From the NCBI GenBank assembly GCA_013398275.1, contig VZSE01006618.1, positions 1,648,508 to 1,712,507 of the forward strand: a DNA stretch of 64,000 bases, in the 5' to 3' direction. Below the pieces are notes generated by a model, which saw only the letters and a program-made list of their open reading frames with translations, had not been told where the DNA came from and made no database searches. This DNA is from Promerops cafer. Lineage: Eukaryota; Chordata; Aves; Passeriformes; Nectariniidae. A program made the position numbers and the translations under genes. The stretch's first letter is position 1, and each line of letters opens with the position of its first letter. Shown here one piece after another: positions 1 to 14,500 of the stretch.

Positions 1-3000
1 CTCGGCAGCACTCACTCCATTAAGACACATGTGAGTTGGTATTTCCAGGTGGAATTGTCTGGGAAATGGCTGCCTTTGTGCTGCAGCTCTCCTGGAGTCT
101 CAGACGGGGAAGGAAGACTACATCTGTTTACATTTATTATACATATGAAAGGTTTGCTTCGCAAATAGAGACTGGAAATATTTTCTTTATTTTTTTTTCT
201 TTTAATGAAAACATCAACTCTGCAGATGTCAGACAGTAAGTCCCTGAATTTGGAAAAGGTTTCCTCTTAACTGCTGGTATGTGGGCAGCTGGGTGTGTTC
301 AGACGCAGGGTGCCTCAGGGGTTCCAGCAAATAGAAGAAACTTGTCCTTCAGGACATGAAACATAAATCTGTATTTTTAATTCAAGAGTATCTTTGAGAA
401 ACTTAATAACAAGCTCCTTTTTTATCATCCCATAAACCTTCAAGCAGGTTTGTTTGTTAAAACTTGCAGTGCATATCAGTATTTTGTTTTGAAGCATGAA
501 GTGTCTGAGCACATTTTTAAAAATCTTTACTACAAGAGGACACTCAAAAACCAAAGAACCCCTTGTTAACTGTGTTGGGCAAAGCACTCAAGATCACAAG
601 ACAGACACACTTCTCAACCACAAAGATACAGGAAGACATTAAAGATGCTGAGCAGTCATTTTGAAGTGAAAATATTTGATTTGCTTTCTGTGCTTTTAAA
701 GCTAAAACTGCAATGGTTACTATTAAAGTAAAATCTAAAGTAATCTAAGTTTTCCAAAGGATGGTCAAATACTAGAACTCAACAGCCAATGCTTTACAAA
801 GATCTACGGATGAACGATAACTTTCTTTCCCTTCCAGAACAGGAATAACAATTGTTATTTTATAACTTTTATTACTTAAAGTCTTCTTATTAATGCTCAT
901 GATGTCTTTCTGACACTGCAAATGGATATAGATATTCCGACTAAGAGCAGTTACTGTTTCAATGTTATCTTCCAAAAATTTGCAGAGAAAAACTTACATG
1001 ATACAATATATCTGTATTTTTAAGCATTCTTTCCCAGGATGCTGTAGGCATTTTTATAAAATAATATCACACTGAAAGCTCCACTGTAATTCCAGCCCGA
1101 ACAATTCTATATTTCTAAATCCACATAACCTGTCTCCAGAAAGTCACGCAAATAGTCAGGTATGGTTCTAATATAATAACCTGCAAAGTAGCAATTAAAG
1201 AAACTGAAAACATGGCAGTATACTAAATATTTTACAGTTTTTCAACAACAAGAAAGTCTTATATTACATAATTTTACATTTGGTTTACATTTTTGGTTAC
1301 CTTTGCTAACCAAAACAGGAACTGCTCCATTCCAAAAGCTGCTGAACTCTTAATGGTAATTTTCTAATATCTGCCCAAGTTTTGGGGCTATCCAGCATGA
1401 CTTACTTTCTATCTATTCTGCTATAAGTACACCAGAAGTTAGCTTTATTTTCCCTGTGCTGTTACATGGGTTCTAATTTAATTGCTAAATTTGTACATTT
1501 CATACTTCAGTATTTCAGCCAATCCAAACGATAACTCTTTGTAGTTTATAATCAGAATTTTTCTTCCTTACCAATGACAGAAAGGCTTAAAATTTATTTC
1601 ACGGCTTGAATAAAACTCAGTTTAAGTTCAGTTTAAGATTATAGAGCTTCTTCAGAATGAACACACATACTTCCTTAAATAACAGTAAAACTATTACTTA
1701 CTTGTTCATCTAATGTAATTGCAGTTTTTATTGCTGACAGCAGAAAGAGAAGCAAAGCACCCAAGGTGAAGACTGGCCTGTGGCGTATTTATTCTGGTAA
1801 ATCCAGTGCACAGTTTATCGTGTGCTTTGAAACATTGTCAGAAGCTATCACAGAGTGAATATGGGGTTTCCCTCCTCACTGTAAGGACAGCTCTTCTCAG
1901 CTACCTTTCTCTTCTGCTTGCAGTGCTTCATTTTGCTTTGGCACCTCAAAATGCAAAAATACATCTCAGTGGTTTCACTTCCTTGAAGAGAGAGCTGAAA
2001 GGAAATTGCAGCGCTGAGCAAGCAGTGCAACACTGAGGGCTGTTCCTGCCATCTGACAACTGGAACAAGTCACAGACAGGGAGGGAGAAGAAAGGTCCTG
2101 TGACTTGAGAGGACAGGTGATGTGTCAAGAAGAGGTTAAAACATTAACCTGGTGTCTGCAAGTGGAGATGGTCAGTGTATCAGAGGTGCCTGACTCACAG
2201 GCTGTGTTGGGGAGGGCAGCGTTCCCAGTGTGAGGGCTGCCAGGCACTCCCTTTCAAACGTCTGACTGCAGTTTCAGATATGAACACCTGAAAATGCACC
2301 TTTATACAAATACTTAGGGATGACTGTATGTAGCTGCTTTTTGAAAGTGATTATAGTAGCTGGTCTGGATGTCTAACCACACCTTTTGTGTTGAGAGGTT
2401 ACATCCTTGCACTTTACACTGAAATAGTGTCATTTCTCTGGTGACCTGCGGGTAATCCCACTAATTTTAAGCACCACACAGTTTGGTTTACCTCATGATT
2501 GCTCTTTATAGCTCCAATTTCTTTACTCTGAAGTTTTATACTTTACTTTTTAAAGGGTTATCATCAAAAAATACCCCTTTGAAATCAATGGGATGTCATT
2601 TTCTGCACAAACTACACAAATAAACATGATTTTGTACAGTAAAGCCATGCCTCCACAGAGGAAAGTAGTCCAAGAGGAAAGGTTCTCAGAGGAAATCCTA
2701 CTTCCATTACTTTGAAATTCACAGGATCGATCTTGGCAATAATGCAGAAATCTGCAAAATCCTAATTTATTATTTAAATGAGCAAACAGGGTGCTAGAAA
2801 CAGCCTCCTGTGAAAGCTATGAGCTTAGTGATTATGAAACTTTTTGATTTTCATAGCCAAGCACACAGTATATGTGTTTAACATGGTATTTTGTGTATTA
2901 AAATGAATAAATACTGGATATGTAGAGTTCTGGATGTGTTTTACCCAAAATATTTTACCATACAGAGGTTTTCCTTAAACTGCAGTGGAAGAGTAAACTT

Positions 3001-3185
3001 TCAGTGAAAATTTAAAACTGTGGTTAATAGACTCTCAGGAGACTGCTATAAAAGTACAAGAAGGCTCATACTTATGGCTGCAATGCTGACTTTTCCCTCA
3101 CATGGAAGCTAGCACACCTCCCTCCGTACTGTGGCAAATGACTATTACAATATTACCACATACCCTATGTCTCAACTTTTTAAAT

Positions 3186-3224
3186 TAAACAAACAAACAA
3201 ACAAAAAACCCAAACAAACAAACC
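3186..3224. repeat. (AAAC)n simple repeat
   Basis: AAAC/CAAA units with interruptions, followed by A- and T-rich runs. Similar short (AAAC)n tracts occur near 4065 and 55830. Confidence 0.85.
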
Positions 3225-6200
3225 CAAAAAAGTAGTATTTGGAAAAAAAACAACTTTTTTTTTTTCCCACAAGACAACAGTCTACAGCAGATTCAACATC
3301 ACTTGCAGCTGAGTGTATGCAATCTCCATGTACATTGACAATGAATTCTTGAGTCACAGTGTATTTTTAAACTTCTCATTATGAAGGAGCAGAAAAAAAA
3401 AAGCATCCAGCAAAAAATTACAGTGAACCATCATAAATTCCATGGTCAAGTCAAGTGCTTAGCTTTCTGAGACTGACTGTGTTGATAGAACAGTCCCAAA
3501 AGAAGAGAAAATATGACTGTGAAACACTGCTCGCTGAGCCCCAGTTCTCATTTTAGTGACTGGCACATAATGTGCTGCATGAGTAAGGCCAAAAAATAAT
3601 GAGGGTTTTTGGGAGCAAAAACACCAACATGGGCTTGAGAGGGATGAGACAACACTGACTGAGGGCTTCAGTTAGCATTTATTAAAAGACTATCACATAG
3701 CATTGAGAAATGTGGGAATGGACTGCCTGCCAGGAATCCTGTGTGGATGTGTGTGTTTGCCTCTCTACAGACTGCGTGTGAGAACTACAGCTAAAAGCCT
3801 GCACATGCCATACAAATTGCATGTTCAGTCAGACTCCTGTAGTGAAAGAGCACTATTTCCCTGGAGGGAGGCAACTTGAAATCAAGTGGAATTAGCATTA
3901 TGCTCTTGGAGTGTATGTGACCATGAGTCATGCACCTCCAAAATCATGAGATTTCCTAGATATGAAGGGATAAAAGAATTAGTGAATTTTAATCTTTTTT
4001 TTTGCCTCCTTCTTTCTGGGTCTTTGCAGGTCTGCCCTTCTTTTCAGGAATGATACAGGCCAGAAACAAACAAACAAAAAAAAATACAGAAGCATATAAA
4101 TATATGAATTCATTAATGTATAAATACATTACTTCAGTATGGTAAAGCTCCACTGGTGATAAACTACAAGAGTTAGTATCAGTGAACAAACAGTTCAAAA
4201 AGTACAAAATAGGCAGAAATAGTTATAAACCTGTTATCAGGGCTGTAACAATTTTCACAGTATACTTATTACATGACAATATCATTAAAAAACATGAGTG
4301 GTAGGATACAGACTATGAATTCTTCAGATATGAACAAGGTAAATTGATTTTTCTAGCTGCCAAATTATGTAGATAGCTTCTTCTTAATAACCATTTAAGT
4401 GAGTCATAGTTTCAAAAAGGTTTTTTAATGCTGTTTTCTTTTTTTCTATTTTAAGAGGAGAGTCAGTGTTTTGATTCTGATCTCAGTGCTTCAAAGTTTC
4501 TTAGGTGAAAGGTATGCTAAAATCCTTACAATCCTTCCCAAAATTCTTCTAGAATTCCTTCCAAAAATACAGCAGTTCCCAAACAGCGACGTCAGCATAC
4601 TGGCCAGTCCCCGCATTCACAAGCATTCGTTCACATATTGGCTTTTCAAAAGCTGATGAAAACGGAGGCTTGTACCTGACACGCCAGACCAAAAACACTC
4701 TGAGAGCTTTCACTCTTCAACCTCAGACACTGGGACTGCAACTGCAAAGCTGGCTAAGGGCAGGAGTGGGAAGAGACCAGGGCAGCCACGGAGTTTATTG
4801 ATAGAAGGACGTCAGCAGGGCGCATAGGTTGGGCAAGCACCATCAGGCAGTGGAAAACTCAGACAGCAAATGGCTAAGTGCAGAAGGAGGAATGAAAAAA
4901 CACCCTCAAATAAGGGCCTTGTACAGTACTTGCTTCTTTCAGATGCACCTCTACTTTTTTAATTCATGTACACAAGGTCCTTATTGGAAGATTAAATATT
5001 TTTCTTGGCACCTGCTGTTTAAAATGAGGGATTTATATATGAATACCAATTTTAACTAGAAAACAGTTTGAACTAAAATTTTCAATGCATACAAAGCATT
5101 CTTTCATGAGTAACATTTGCCTACAGTTCTCCTACCTGGTAAAGTAAATTGTACTAAATTCTGTCTTGCCATAATTGTTACCAACTGAGCATATGATGAG
5201 AATGTTAATATTCAAGCAATGTGCACTAGTTCTAGCATTCACACCAGAAGACCTTCAAAAGGAAAAACACCCCATATGAAGCCAAGCTTTATGCATGGCA
5301 AATATTGCATGAGCAGTCTTACTGGATTTGGAAGTCAGCTATGAGACTGCAAGTCACTCTGGAGCAGCAGTTAATCAAGCAATTTCAGAAAAAATATGGC
5401 TAATGAAGCATTATTGAAAATACAGAGTATGTATGATCTGCATACTCATACTGAAAATGAGCATATAATCATCTGCAGAAACATGGGAAAAATAAAAGCC
5501 AGCAAACACCATTTAGAACAGCTTATTTTCACTCAACAAAATGCTCAGTAAGTCACTGCCAATATATTTGCAAAATACATGTGATATTGTTATATGCTTC
5601 TGGATTTTGCTATTTAATTCTAACATTAGTGTATTAAAATGTCCAAAATTACATGAACCACAAAAGATGATAGACATTCTAGCTGCAAAAACAAAACCAA
5701 ACCATTAAAAAACCCAGAAAACAAAATACTTTTTTGGTCAAGAGATGAGAAGAATTGCCAAAAATGTACCTGAAGGTTAAGGCTGAGTAGAGTAGCAAGG
5801 AATTATGCTATTTCCAATAAGAATGTTGTAGAGTTTTGCAGTCCCATGGGAGCAGTCAGTGCCAACAAGTTATTCTGGTTTTACATGCTTGTGCTTCCCA
5901 CAGCCAGCCTGTGCATCACATGATACATGTACTGTAGCTGATTTAGAAATTTAGAAAAGCCTCCTAAAAGCCATTTTCCCCAAAACCTCTGCATGTATTT
6001 TAATTTACAGCTTATCTTTAAAAATAAGGCAAAAAAGAAATCAGATTAACTTCGGATGAGTGCTCTCAGAATATTTCAGAATACGCTGGATATTAAACCA
6101 AGAAAATGACAGTCACACAGAGCAGTGTCATGAACTTAATTTGGTATTTCAGTCCTCTGCCACCATTTGTTATCCTTGTTGGAATGTAACAACTGGTGCA

Positions 6201-7097
6201 GTGCTGTTAAATACGCAGCCTGTATATTTCAGCTGTTAGCCTTTTCAGGGCTGTATCAGGTTCCTCTGTATCTACCAGGTGTCCATGCACGTGAATAGTA
6301 ATAGTGACAAATCTTTTCACAGGAAAAAAAGTGTATCTTAGGTCATTCCTTACAATCAATCAAATGCAATGCAGGTACTCTATATTTTGTCCAGCCTTAG
6401 AAATATGTAACAAACTGTAACAAGGCAACAGTGCCAAGCTCCCTAAGCCAAGTGGCACCCTAAATTTGAAATTTTAAAAAGTAGTACCTAATTGCTCTTA
6501 CAACCATTCTGGCAAAAATTATGTTTTCTGACAAAAAAATGAACCCCAAAACATTTAGCTGTAGGCAGAGGAGCTACATACACATAAAAAAAGAGTTCCT
6601 GGCTTGAATGCAGAAGGAAAACCTCAGAGGCCAGCAGCCCTGGAGAACTTGGAATTCATTGGAGAAAATTAAATTTGACATGGGGGCAGGGGTAGAATTT
6701 AAGATTAGGATATATGTTGCAAAAATACAATGAACTGGAAGGTCCAGACAAGATGCCAATCTGGCATGAGAGGGAGAGGGAACTTAATCACAAAGCAAAT
6801 GTCACAGCCTGGGCGTCAAAATGCAAAGGGCATGTATTTGAATCACAGGTAAAGAAAAGTCAAAGCAGAGGCTTCAGAGAGTTCAAATGACACAGAAGTT
6901 TGTGAGGGATCTTACAATGTCTTTAAAACTAGTTAATAATGTTTTTCCTGTATTTCTAGTTCTGGTTCTCTGTTCTTCTCCATGTTGATCTGTAGCTAGG
7001 CTGTTTCTTACAGAGAGGATGGGAGTCCCTCAGTATCTGTCTTTCATTTTAATGCTTAAAGTAGGCTGGATTGCTACCATTCACTACATGTATGTGT

Positions 7098-7174
7098 AAA
7101 TATATATATATACACACACACAGATATATATGTATATATGTCCGTACATATATAGATATATATATATATAGATA
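7098..7174. repeat. TA/CA/GATA-rich compound microsatellite
   Basis: Alternating pyrimidine-purine sequence: TA runs, a short (CA)n, then mixed TATA/GATA/GTAC units. It is compound rather than a pure single-unit array. Confidence 0.85.
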
Positions 7175-8204
7175 CATAAAATTGACTTCTGAGGCACTGA
7201 AGACTGTCACAGCTACAGGCCAGCTACATAAAATCTAGTAGTGATTCTCAGGGCATTCAGTTCTCAGGTGTCTGGTCGGTATATTCATTTGCATTATCAA
7301 CATTGAAATGTAGACTATAAAACACAAGAAAATATCCCATCTAAGAATTTTACTTACCAGGTATTGGCTGTTCTTTAGGCCTAATACACTAGTGGCACCC
7401 TTCATCTCTTTTTAAGTTTTTAATTTTTTACCTTTTTTTTTAACTACAAAGGATAAATCTTTTGGCATGTAATGCATGGCTGTACAGAGAATACGTTCCA
7501 TACCAGTCACTCATGGTAGCTTCCATGATTATGGAAGACCACAATTGGTGGCTGAAATGGTCATTTTCTCAGCACACCTAACATGTTTACTTTCCTATTC
7601 CACAAGGAGCAAAATAAACCAACCCCTGAGTTTTAAGTTCTTTTCCCATTATTTAGTAGCTACAGCCTGTTTCCCCTGTATCCATACTACAACTACCATG
7701 ACCTTTATCCAAACATCATCGTGAAACAAGAGGTTGAGTCTTTTCTTCACTTCTCTACTCCCTCACTGTCAGCTCAGAACAGGCTCTCCAAGACCCAAGC
7801 ACACAGTTCATCTTTCACAGGCTTTGCTTTGACTCCTCTCTGTTCCCACTAGTGCTACCCAAACCCACCTTTAATATATTTGACGTAACAACACCAAAAC
7901 TCTCAAACATAAATTAAGACTGTCAAAACATCAATCCACCACCCCACATATCTTAAGAGTTTGTTTTTTTCTTTCACTAATGTCATTCAGTTCTAGTGGA
8001 ATATAAAACCTAAGAGAAAAATTAGGTCTTCAATATTGTTAGCAACTTAATCTTCTGTAAAATTGAATTTTTGTTTAAACATTATGTCTGACCCTGTCAT
8101 TCTCTTTTACATCAGGAAGCAGTATTATTTGGATACAGAACTCTGTTATCTAGCAAAGCAGTAGTAATCCTATTTATTTTTAAAGGTTGCAAGTATATTT
8201 ACTG

Positions 8205-8262
8205 ACTAAAAACTGGACCGACTCCAGAGGTCCCTTTTCAGCCTCAACTCTTCCGTGATTTG
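8205..8262 (+). mobile_element. CR1 LINE 3'-end fragment
   Basis: The string 'actccagaggtccc' followed by 'cagcctcaactcttccgtga' matches the typical CR1 3' terminus (…ccagaggtcccttccaacctcaac…). Only the last ~60 bp are recognisable, so it is an old, heavily 5'-truncated copy. Confidence 0.6.
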
Positions 8263-11224
8263 TTAAACCTGCATCTACTTTGTAATTCTCTTCTTGGGGC
8301 AAGGCATATGAGACTTGACTGCACTATTCTTTACAGCTGTTGACTGCTGCAGAATTTGACAATTTAGCTTCTTTACTTTGCACTGGCATCAAATGACTTT
8401 TTCAACTAAGCAATGGACAGCAATGATCAGCTATGAAAGGGCATACAATAGCAAGAAAGGTTGTCGCACCGTGAGATTTCCAAGACTGTTACCCATAGTA
8501 AGAGAAGGGAATGCAAATTTGAAACAGGAGAAGAAAAGCCTTCAAGTGGTGAATAGAAACATCATCAATCTAAATTTCAAATGTTTGCACTGAAATAAAA
8601 ACATCAATACTTTCTCTTTTCCTCACCATAATGTTGTCCTCTCCTCCCCAACTGCATGGCATCAGGTAACAAGCCACAAAAAAGGGAAAACCTTTAACTG
8701 CAAGTTACTGATTTTGATACCAACTGCTTGTTGCAAAGAAATGTGAGTTTAAACATACATCCAGGATGCAATGTCTTGCATCACAGAATTCAAATCTCTA
8801 ATTTCCAGCATTGAGGACAAGGTTGTGAGTTTGATGAGTACATCTTACCACAAGACAGCAGAGTCAAACTTTATTCCTACCCCTTCCTGAAGTATCCACC
8901 ATTTCTGTTTGCAGATGCTCAAATTTATGATTCATTCTTTCAAGTTCCTAAAGAGGTCTACATCCCTATTTCTCAGTGAATGTTTTTAAAACAAATGTTT
9001 TTAAGTGAACAGAAACATCCATCCATTTTCTTATCTGCAAGTAGTAAAAAACAGCCCTTGGAATCAGTAGCTGAAATATTCGCTGGTGTTGTCTGCTCAC
9101 TTCTGTTAATATTAAACAAAAATTTTATTCTTTCTATAAATAAAATTGTCTTTGTAGAATAGTTTTGCAAAGTGGACATAGAAAAAGCAAAACCATTCCC
9201 CATGAAAGCCTCAGGTTTTAAAAGAATGGAGCTTCTGCATTTTTCAAAGGTTTCTCCACACCTCTTTGAAGTTAATTAAGTGGATGCTTGTCTGTGCATG
9301 CACTAAGTCAGTTCCTTATTAATTGCTGTATGAAAGTAAATATTTTGAGATAGGGACTTGAGGGTATCACATTCTTAGAGATCCACTGAAATCACAGCGC
9401 AGCTAGCAATGCCTTAGAGAAACTTGCAATTACTGGCCTTTATAGATACATAAAATCATCTCAGAATATGTCCCTGGAATTGCAGGTTTCAAACATTTCA
9501 AGGATAAATGCTCTTAAATAAATGAGGTGCTTATTCCCACTTTACTGCAATTTATTCTCATTACTGCAAACTGCCAGCAGGAACAGGACTCTGCAGACAC
9601 ATTGACATTTGTATATTATCTGTCAAACTGAAATGTAGATTTTCCCTATTGCTATGCAAAGCAGACCATCTGATGTTTCACTAGTAATCTGCATAGTTAC
9701 AAACACTGATACTAAATTCTGCAAAAGGTAGGGAAAATTAAATTAATTTATACAGTGTTTATCCAGTCCTCTATATTGCTTCTGCTGAAACAGTTCTGTA
9801 GGGAAGATTTTGAACCCCAAGTTCCCCAAGACTGAATCCAATATGCCACCCAGAGATGTGAGCTCTTTACTTCTCACTGCCTGCCATACAAGCACTAGAA
9901 GTGAACCACACACCAGAACTGGGACAGGGAATTAACTGATGAATCTGAATCAAATGACAACCCAGCTGGGCAGGGAATCTTAGAGATAAGAACAAAATTT
10001 GTAACAAACATCCCAAAGTTATGAATGTAGAAAGATTATCTCAAAGAACAAATCTCTCAGTTTCTCTCCCTCTCCCTCAAAGTAAGACTGTCTCCAAATG
10101 ACAATGGGTTTAAGGCTTGTGCTTTTGCTGACACAGTGGTTAAAACAATCAAGTTTTTGGCAATTGCATTTTATTGCCAATTGCACTGTCTATCCTGTTC
10201 TGTAGTCATGACAGAGATGCATCCACAAAACAGGAAATGTACACCTACCATTAAAAAACACAAGCAACTCATCAAATATAATTATGCAAACCAAGAAAAC
10301 ATGAACATCTGTAACTTTCAGATTTCCCACCATAAAAAAACACCTTAGTGTCAATATGTATAAGGCTATTGTTCAGATTAGTGCTACTCATTAATGCAGA
10401 ACAGCCAGTTTAAGCACTCAAATTTCTTATAAACTCATAAACAGCAATTGCTACTAATAACAGTAATACTGCTGGATACTACTGCCTGAAGTATCTAACC
10501 AATATGCAAACATGAAAAAAAAATCTTTAAATATGAAAAAAAGGTAATTTTTGCTTTAAAGCCATTATGAAATAGATTAAACTATTTTAGCGTACTACTT
10601 CTATTGACTATGGAAAAATGAAAACCAGAAATTGTTTCATGAAATAGCATAAAAACCTTTCTTTTCATGAAAAGCTCTCCTCTTACCACATTTTGTAGTC
10701 TAATTGTAGCAAAAAATAATTCCAGAAGTTTGAAATAACACCGCAAGGCCCTTCCCTTACCCAGATATTTCTTTTGATTCTTCAGAGATTCACTGACTTT
10801 TGCTCCTGGTCTCTAACCTCTGTCTCATTTCTGGCAGTCCATTGTTTGCAAAGTCCCCAAGGAAAACAACCCAAAGGTGTAAGTACTATAATGGAGCAAA
10901 TGCTATCATCAACAGATAAATGAAAGGAAGACTGGGAAACTAAGTCTCCAGTACAACAAATGATTTCAGAAGATGAAAATGTACTCATGGAACTTGAAAC
11001 CAAAGTAGTTTCTTCCCCTATGTGGAATAATGTGAACACTATTGGGCTCACCAATATCCTCCCAAAAAAAGGAGCTGACAAACTGAAGCAGGTCCTGCAG
11101 GCTGTCACCAGCATGGTTAGGGAGGTGGAGGGAGGAGGAGCACCTAATATCAATGGTGTGTTGAGAGTGCTAGGTTTGATCAAAATAACAGTGGTCCTTA
11201 CCAACATGTCTAATTTGTTACTGA

Positions 11225-11555
11225 ATAGTTACAGAGCAGACAGAGCCAGGCTCTTTTTGAGGACACACAGCAAAAGAGAAGAGGGCAAGAAACACAAGCA
11301 GCATCAAGGGGAAGTCTCATTTGGAGTGACATAGCAAGGGTGGCCAAATAGTGAAGTACTAGAGAAGTAGGTGCTAGAGAAGTGGTGGTATCACCACTCT
11401 TGAAGACACTATGAATGTGACTGCAAAAAGCCTGAGCAAGCTCATCTAACTTTGAATTTGGATCCAACTTTAAAGCTAGCTCTGCCTCCAGTGGAAGGTT
11501 GTGCCCAGTGACCTCTAGAAACTCCCTAGAGTCTCACTTAATCTATGATTCTCTC
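11225..11555 (+). mobile_element. Degraded CR1 LINE fragment, 3' end
   Basis: The segment reads as a decayed CR1 3' region: 'cagagccaggctcttttt', then 'acacaagcagcatcaagggg', then 'cccagtgacctctagaaact' and finally 'atctatgattctc', in the normal order and orientation. Internal parts are diverged or missing. The open frame at 10960-11334 overlaps its left part and is best read as a chance frame across this old element. Similarity left of about 11225 is not clear. Confidence 0.65.
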
Positions 11556-14500
11556 TATCAACCCAATAGCTCAAGGGACTGTATCTTACTTGAAGCTAAG
11601 CATGTGAACCTTGCAATTCATTTTGGATTAAAAGATTTGATTGCATAAGTATAATTATATTAATGGAATTTTCTCAAAGCAATCTAGCATTCAACCTTTC
11701 AATCACAGCTAAATGATTAACCTGCTAAGTTTCAGTGATTCTCTGAAGTAATCTATCAGCTACAGCCCGTGTTTATCCCATGGCCTGTGCTCAAATTACC
11801 ACCTAGCTTCCTCATCTGATCCAGCTGCACAGATTAATAAATACATGAGGTACAAAGTGTCCTGCAGAAAACAACTACTGCATATGGACTTCCAAATGCG
11901 TTATACAACAAAAAAACACCAGTTCAACTAATTAAATTCTGAGCCTGTAGGAAAAGCAATCAGAGTGGCCATCTGATCCACTCACAAACAGGTTATCTCA
12001 AAGATGACCCTGATGTGACCAGGAAAATAAAAACAAGCATTCTTTCAGGTTTGAAGGGGAGAGGTGCAGAGCTTCTTCAGTCTTATGGCTTAACAGCCTG
12101 AAGTCAGTGCTCTTACTGATAGATTCAAGGGCCCACATCTCAATGCAGCTGTGCTACAAACCATGGCAGTTTTTGTCCTCACAGCCCATTATTTCCTGCA
12201 CCTTGCTTCATTAAATATACTGTTGCCCAAACTACACTAAAAAAACAACCAACTCTAGCAGTTCCAACTTGCCTGCGTACTGTACTCTTACTCCCCCAAA
12301 ATTTCCCACTGCTCCTTCTTCATTAAGATTTTAGCTTCTTGGTTTTCCTTTTGCCCTGCTATTTGTACCTCTGGCAATGTTTTCCTCATGCATATGTGAT
12401 ATGGTTTCACAGCACCTGGTTAGTAATAATTCTTTCTAAACTCTCACAAACTTATTTTCTTGTTTCCTTCTTTCCTGTACTAGAGAGATATTTTTTTTTC
12501 TATCACTTTGTCCTATTAATAATTCCAATTAAGTATAGAAGGGATTGGGCAAAATGCCAAACTGTCAAGCATTGCTATGATTTACAAAGCTGTGTACGTG
12601 ATATGTATAGCCAGCAATCTTTTAATTCTGTCCATCAGCAGTAAGAAAGCTATTTGTGAGACAAAAAAAAAAAGTTCTCAAATTGAGTAATCAAGATCTC
12701 TAATGCATCCACTGGGGCCAGATGAGTCTTCCTGCTTCTGAACTGAACTGTCCAGACTACTGCAAAAAAAATCCCTGTTTCACTGGCCTTAATGTTTTAT
12801 GAACATTATTGTTTTGACAAGGAAGGGTAAGCAAAGAGCAGGTGAAACAAAGGAAGCCCACATTTCTTAGTCTTTGGCGTGAGAGCAGAAGGTGAGTCAA
12901 ATCTGTGGGGTTAAGTACTAATTCTGTGCTCTACTTCTACAGTTTGGATTTCCCCATTCATTGTCATAAAATAATAAAAGTTTCTAACAAATGTTAGTTT
13001 TGGAATTAGTGGGATGGAGAATGATACATTACAGAGTTGTTGTAGATGGAGTAAGTGGAGCACAAGAGCAGTTGATTTGTTGCCTAATTGAACACCATTC
13101 TGGCTTGGAAAATATTCACACATGAGAGGTGACTGCAAAATGTCAAAGCAAATCCAGGACTACTTACAGGAGGGAGTACTAACTTCTTGAAACAGTGACT
13201 GCTCTGTGATTTTATAACCCCTGTGTTGTTCTGAACTCTAAAAGGAGCAAAACAGGTGAGCTCATTCTTCAGTAATCTCATTTGGATTAAAAAAATGCTA
13301 ATCATGTCTAAAAAAATCTCCAAGCACTTGTAGGAATGCAGTGATCTCTCTCTCTCCTGAAATGTGGTATTCAAAACTAAGTATGAAAAAGGTGCAATGC
13401 AGGCTCTCACTTGTGTCTGAGTTTGTAACATAATAGCCATTGTTTTACAGGCTATGTATTAAATTCACTCTGATATCTGTTATTATTTTACTTTTCCTTT
13501 GAGATATTAGACTTCTCCCCTTTTATTTTTTAAATAATCTGCATAAAACCTGTAGAATGAAGTTGAGGTTCTCCAGAGCTTTACATAAATTACTGTTTCC
13601 CTCTATCGAAGAAATGCATTCACATCACAATAATTTTGATTGGTATTGCTATGTATTTTAAAAGGTGCATTCACAATACATAGTTTTAGCACAACAGCAC
13701 TAATAACATTCCCTTCAGATCTCAAAAAGGAATTCAGTCAAATTTCAGTCAAAGCCTGAAACCATTTGGCACCTTCCATGGTAGGTGACATGCCACCAAT
13801 TAACCCCAGAATGAAATTATGCCATAGAGTTAAATGCTATAGTCTTCTTATGGACTTTAACACACAATGTGTTTCATCTGGGGCAAAAGCAACGAAAACA
13901 AGAAAATGTGACAGGGTTATTTATATCATGACAGTTGTTGGAATCTGTAAATGCAATACAGATTGATGCCATACCGACACATGCACATATTTACCACAGC
14001 CCTGTGGGATACAGACGAATACAAAGATTGTTCTGAACTTACTGAGCAGCGTGGCGGGAGGAAAAAAAACCTGTTTCATGTTACCATTCTAACACGGACC
14101 ACGAAGACATCAAAGGCAGAAGCTGAAAACCCCACATACACTGCTGCATACCCTATATCCAGCAATTAGTATAATATATAGCAGGGTAATGCCTGTCTTC
14201 TAGCAATGTCTTTTTATTCTCTGTTCCTGTTAAAAAAAAAATTAGATTTTACTTGAAGTTCTACCTTTATTTGATTAATTACAAAAAGAAAATCTTTAGG
14301 AGTTTGTCCTAAAGTCAAAATTGACCTTAATTTTGGGTTTCACTGTAACAGTGGATATAGTTCATTTTTACAGTAGTAAAGCCTACGATCTTGGATCTTG
14401 TTATGTAGATTTTTAAAAATAATCCACACTAAATCTACTTTTATAGACATCCCGATGTTCTCCAATTACTGCAACTCCCTTGTATAAAGTAGCTGAAAGT

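Noticed and set aside
1085..1125. Possible CR1 3' end (cagcccgaacaattctatat)
   Set aside because: Only about 20 bp resemble the CR1 terminus, too short to claim.
10782..11334. Overlapping open frames of 141 (minus) and 124 (plus) codons
   Set aside because: They cross a degraded CR1 3' region and adjoining sequence. Neither frame resembles a protein I know.
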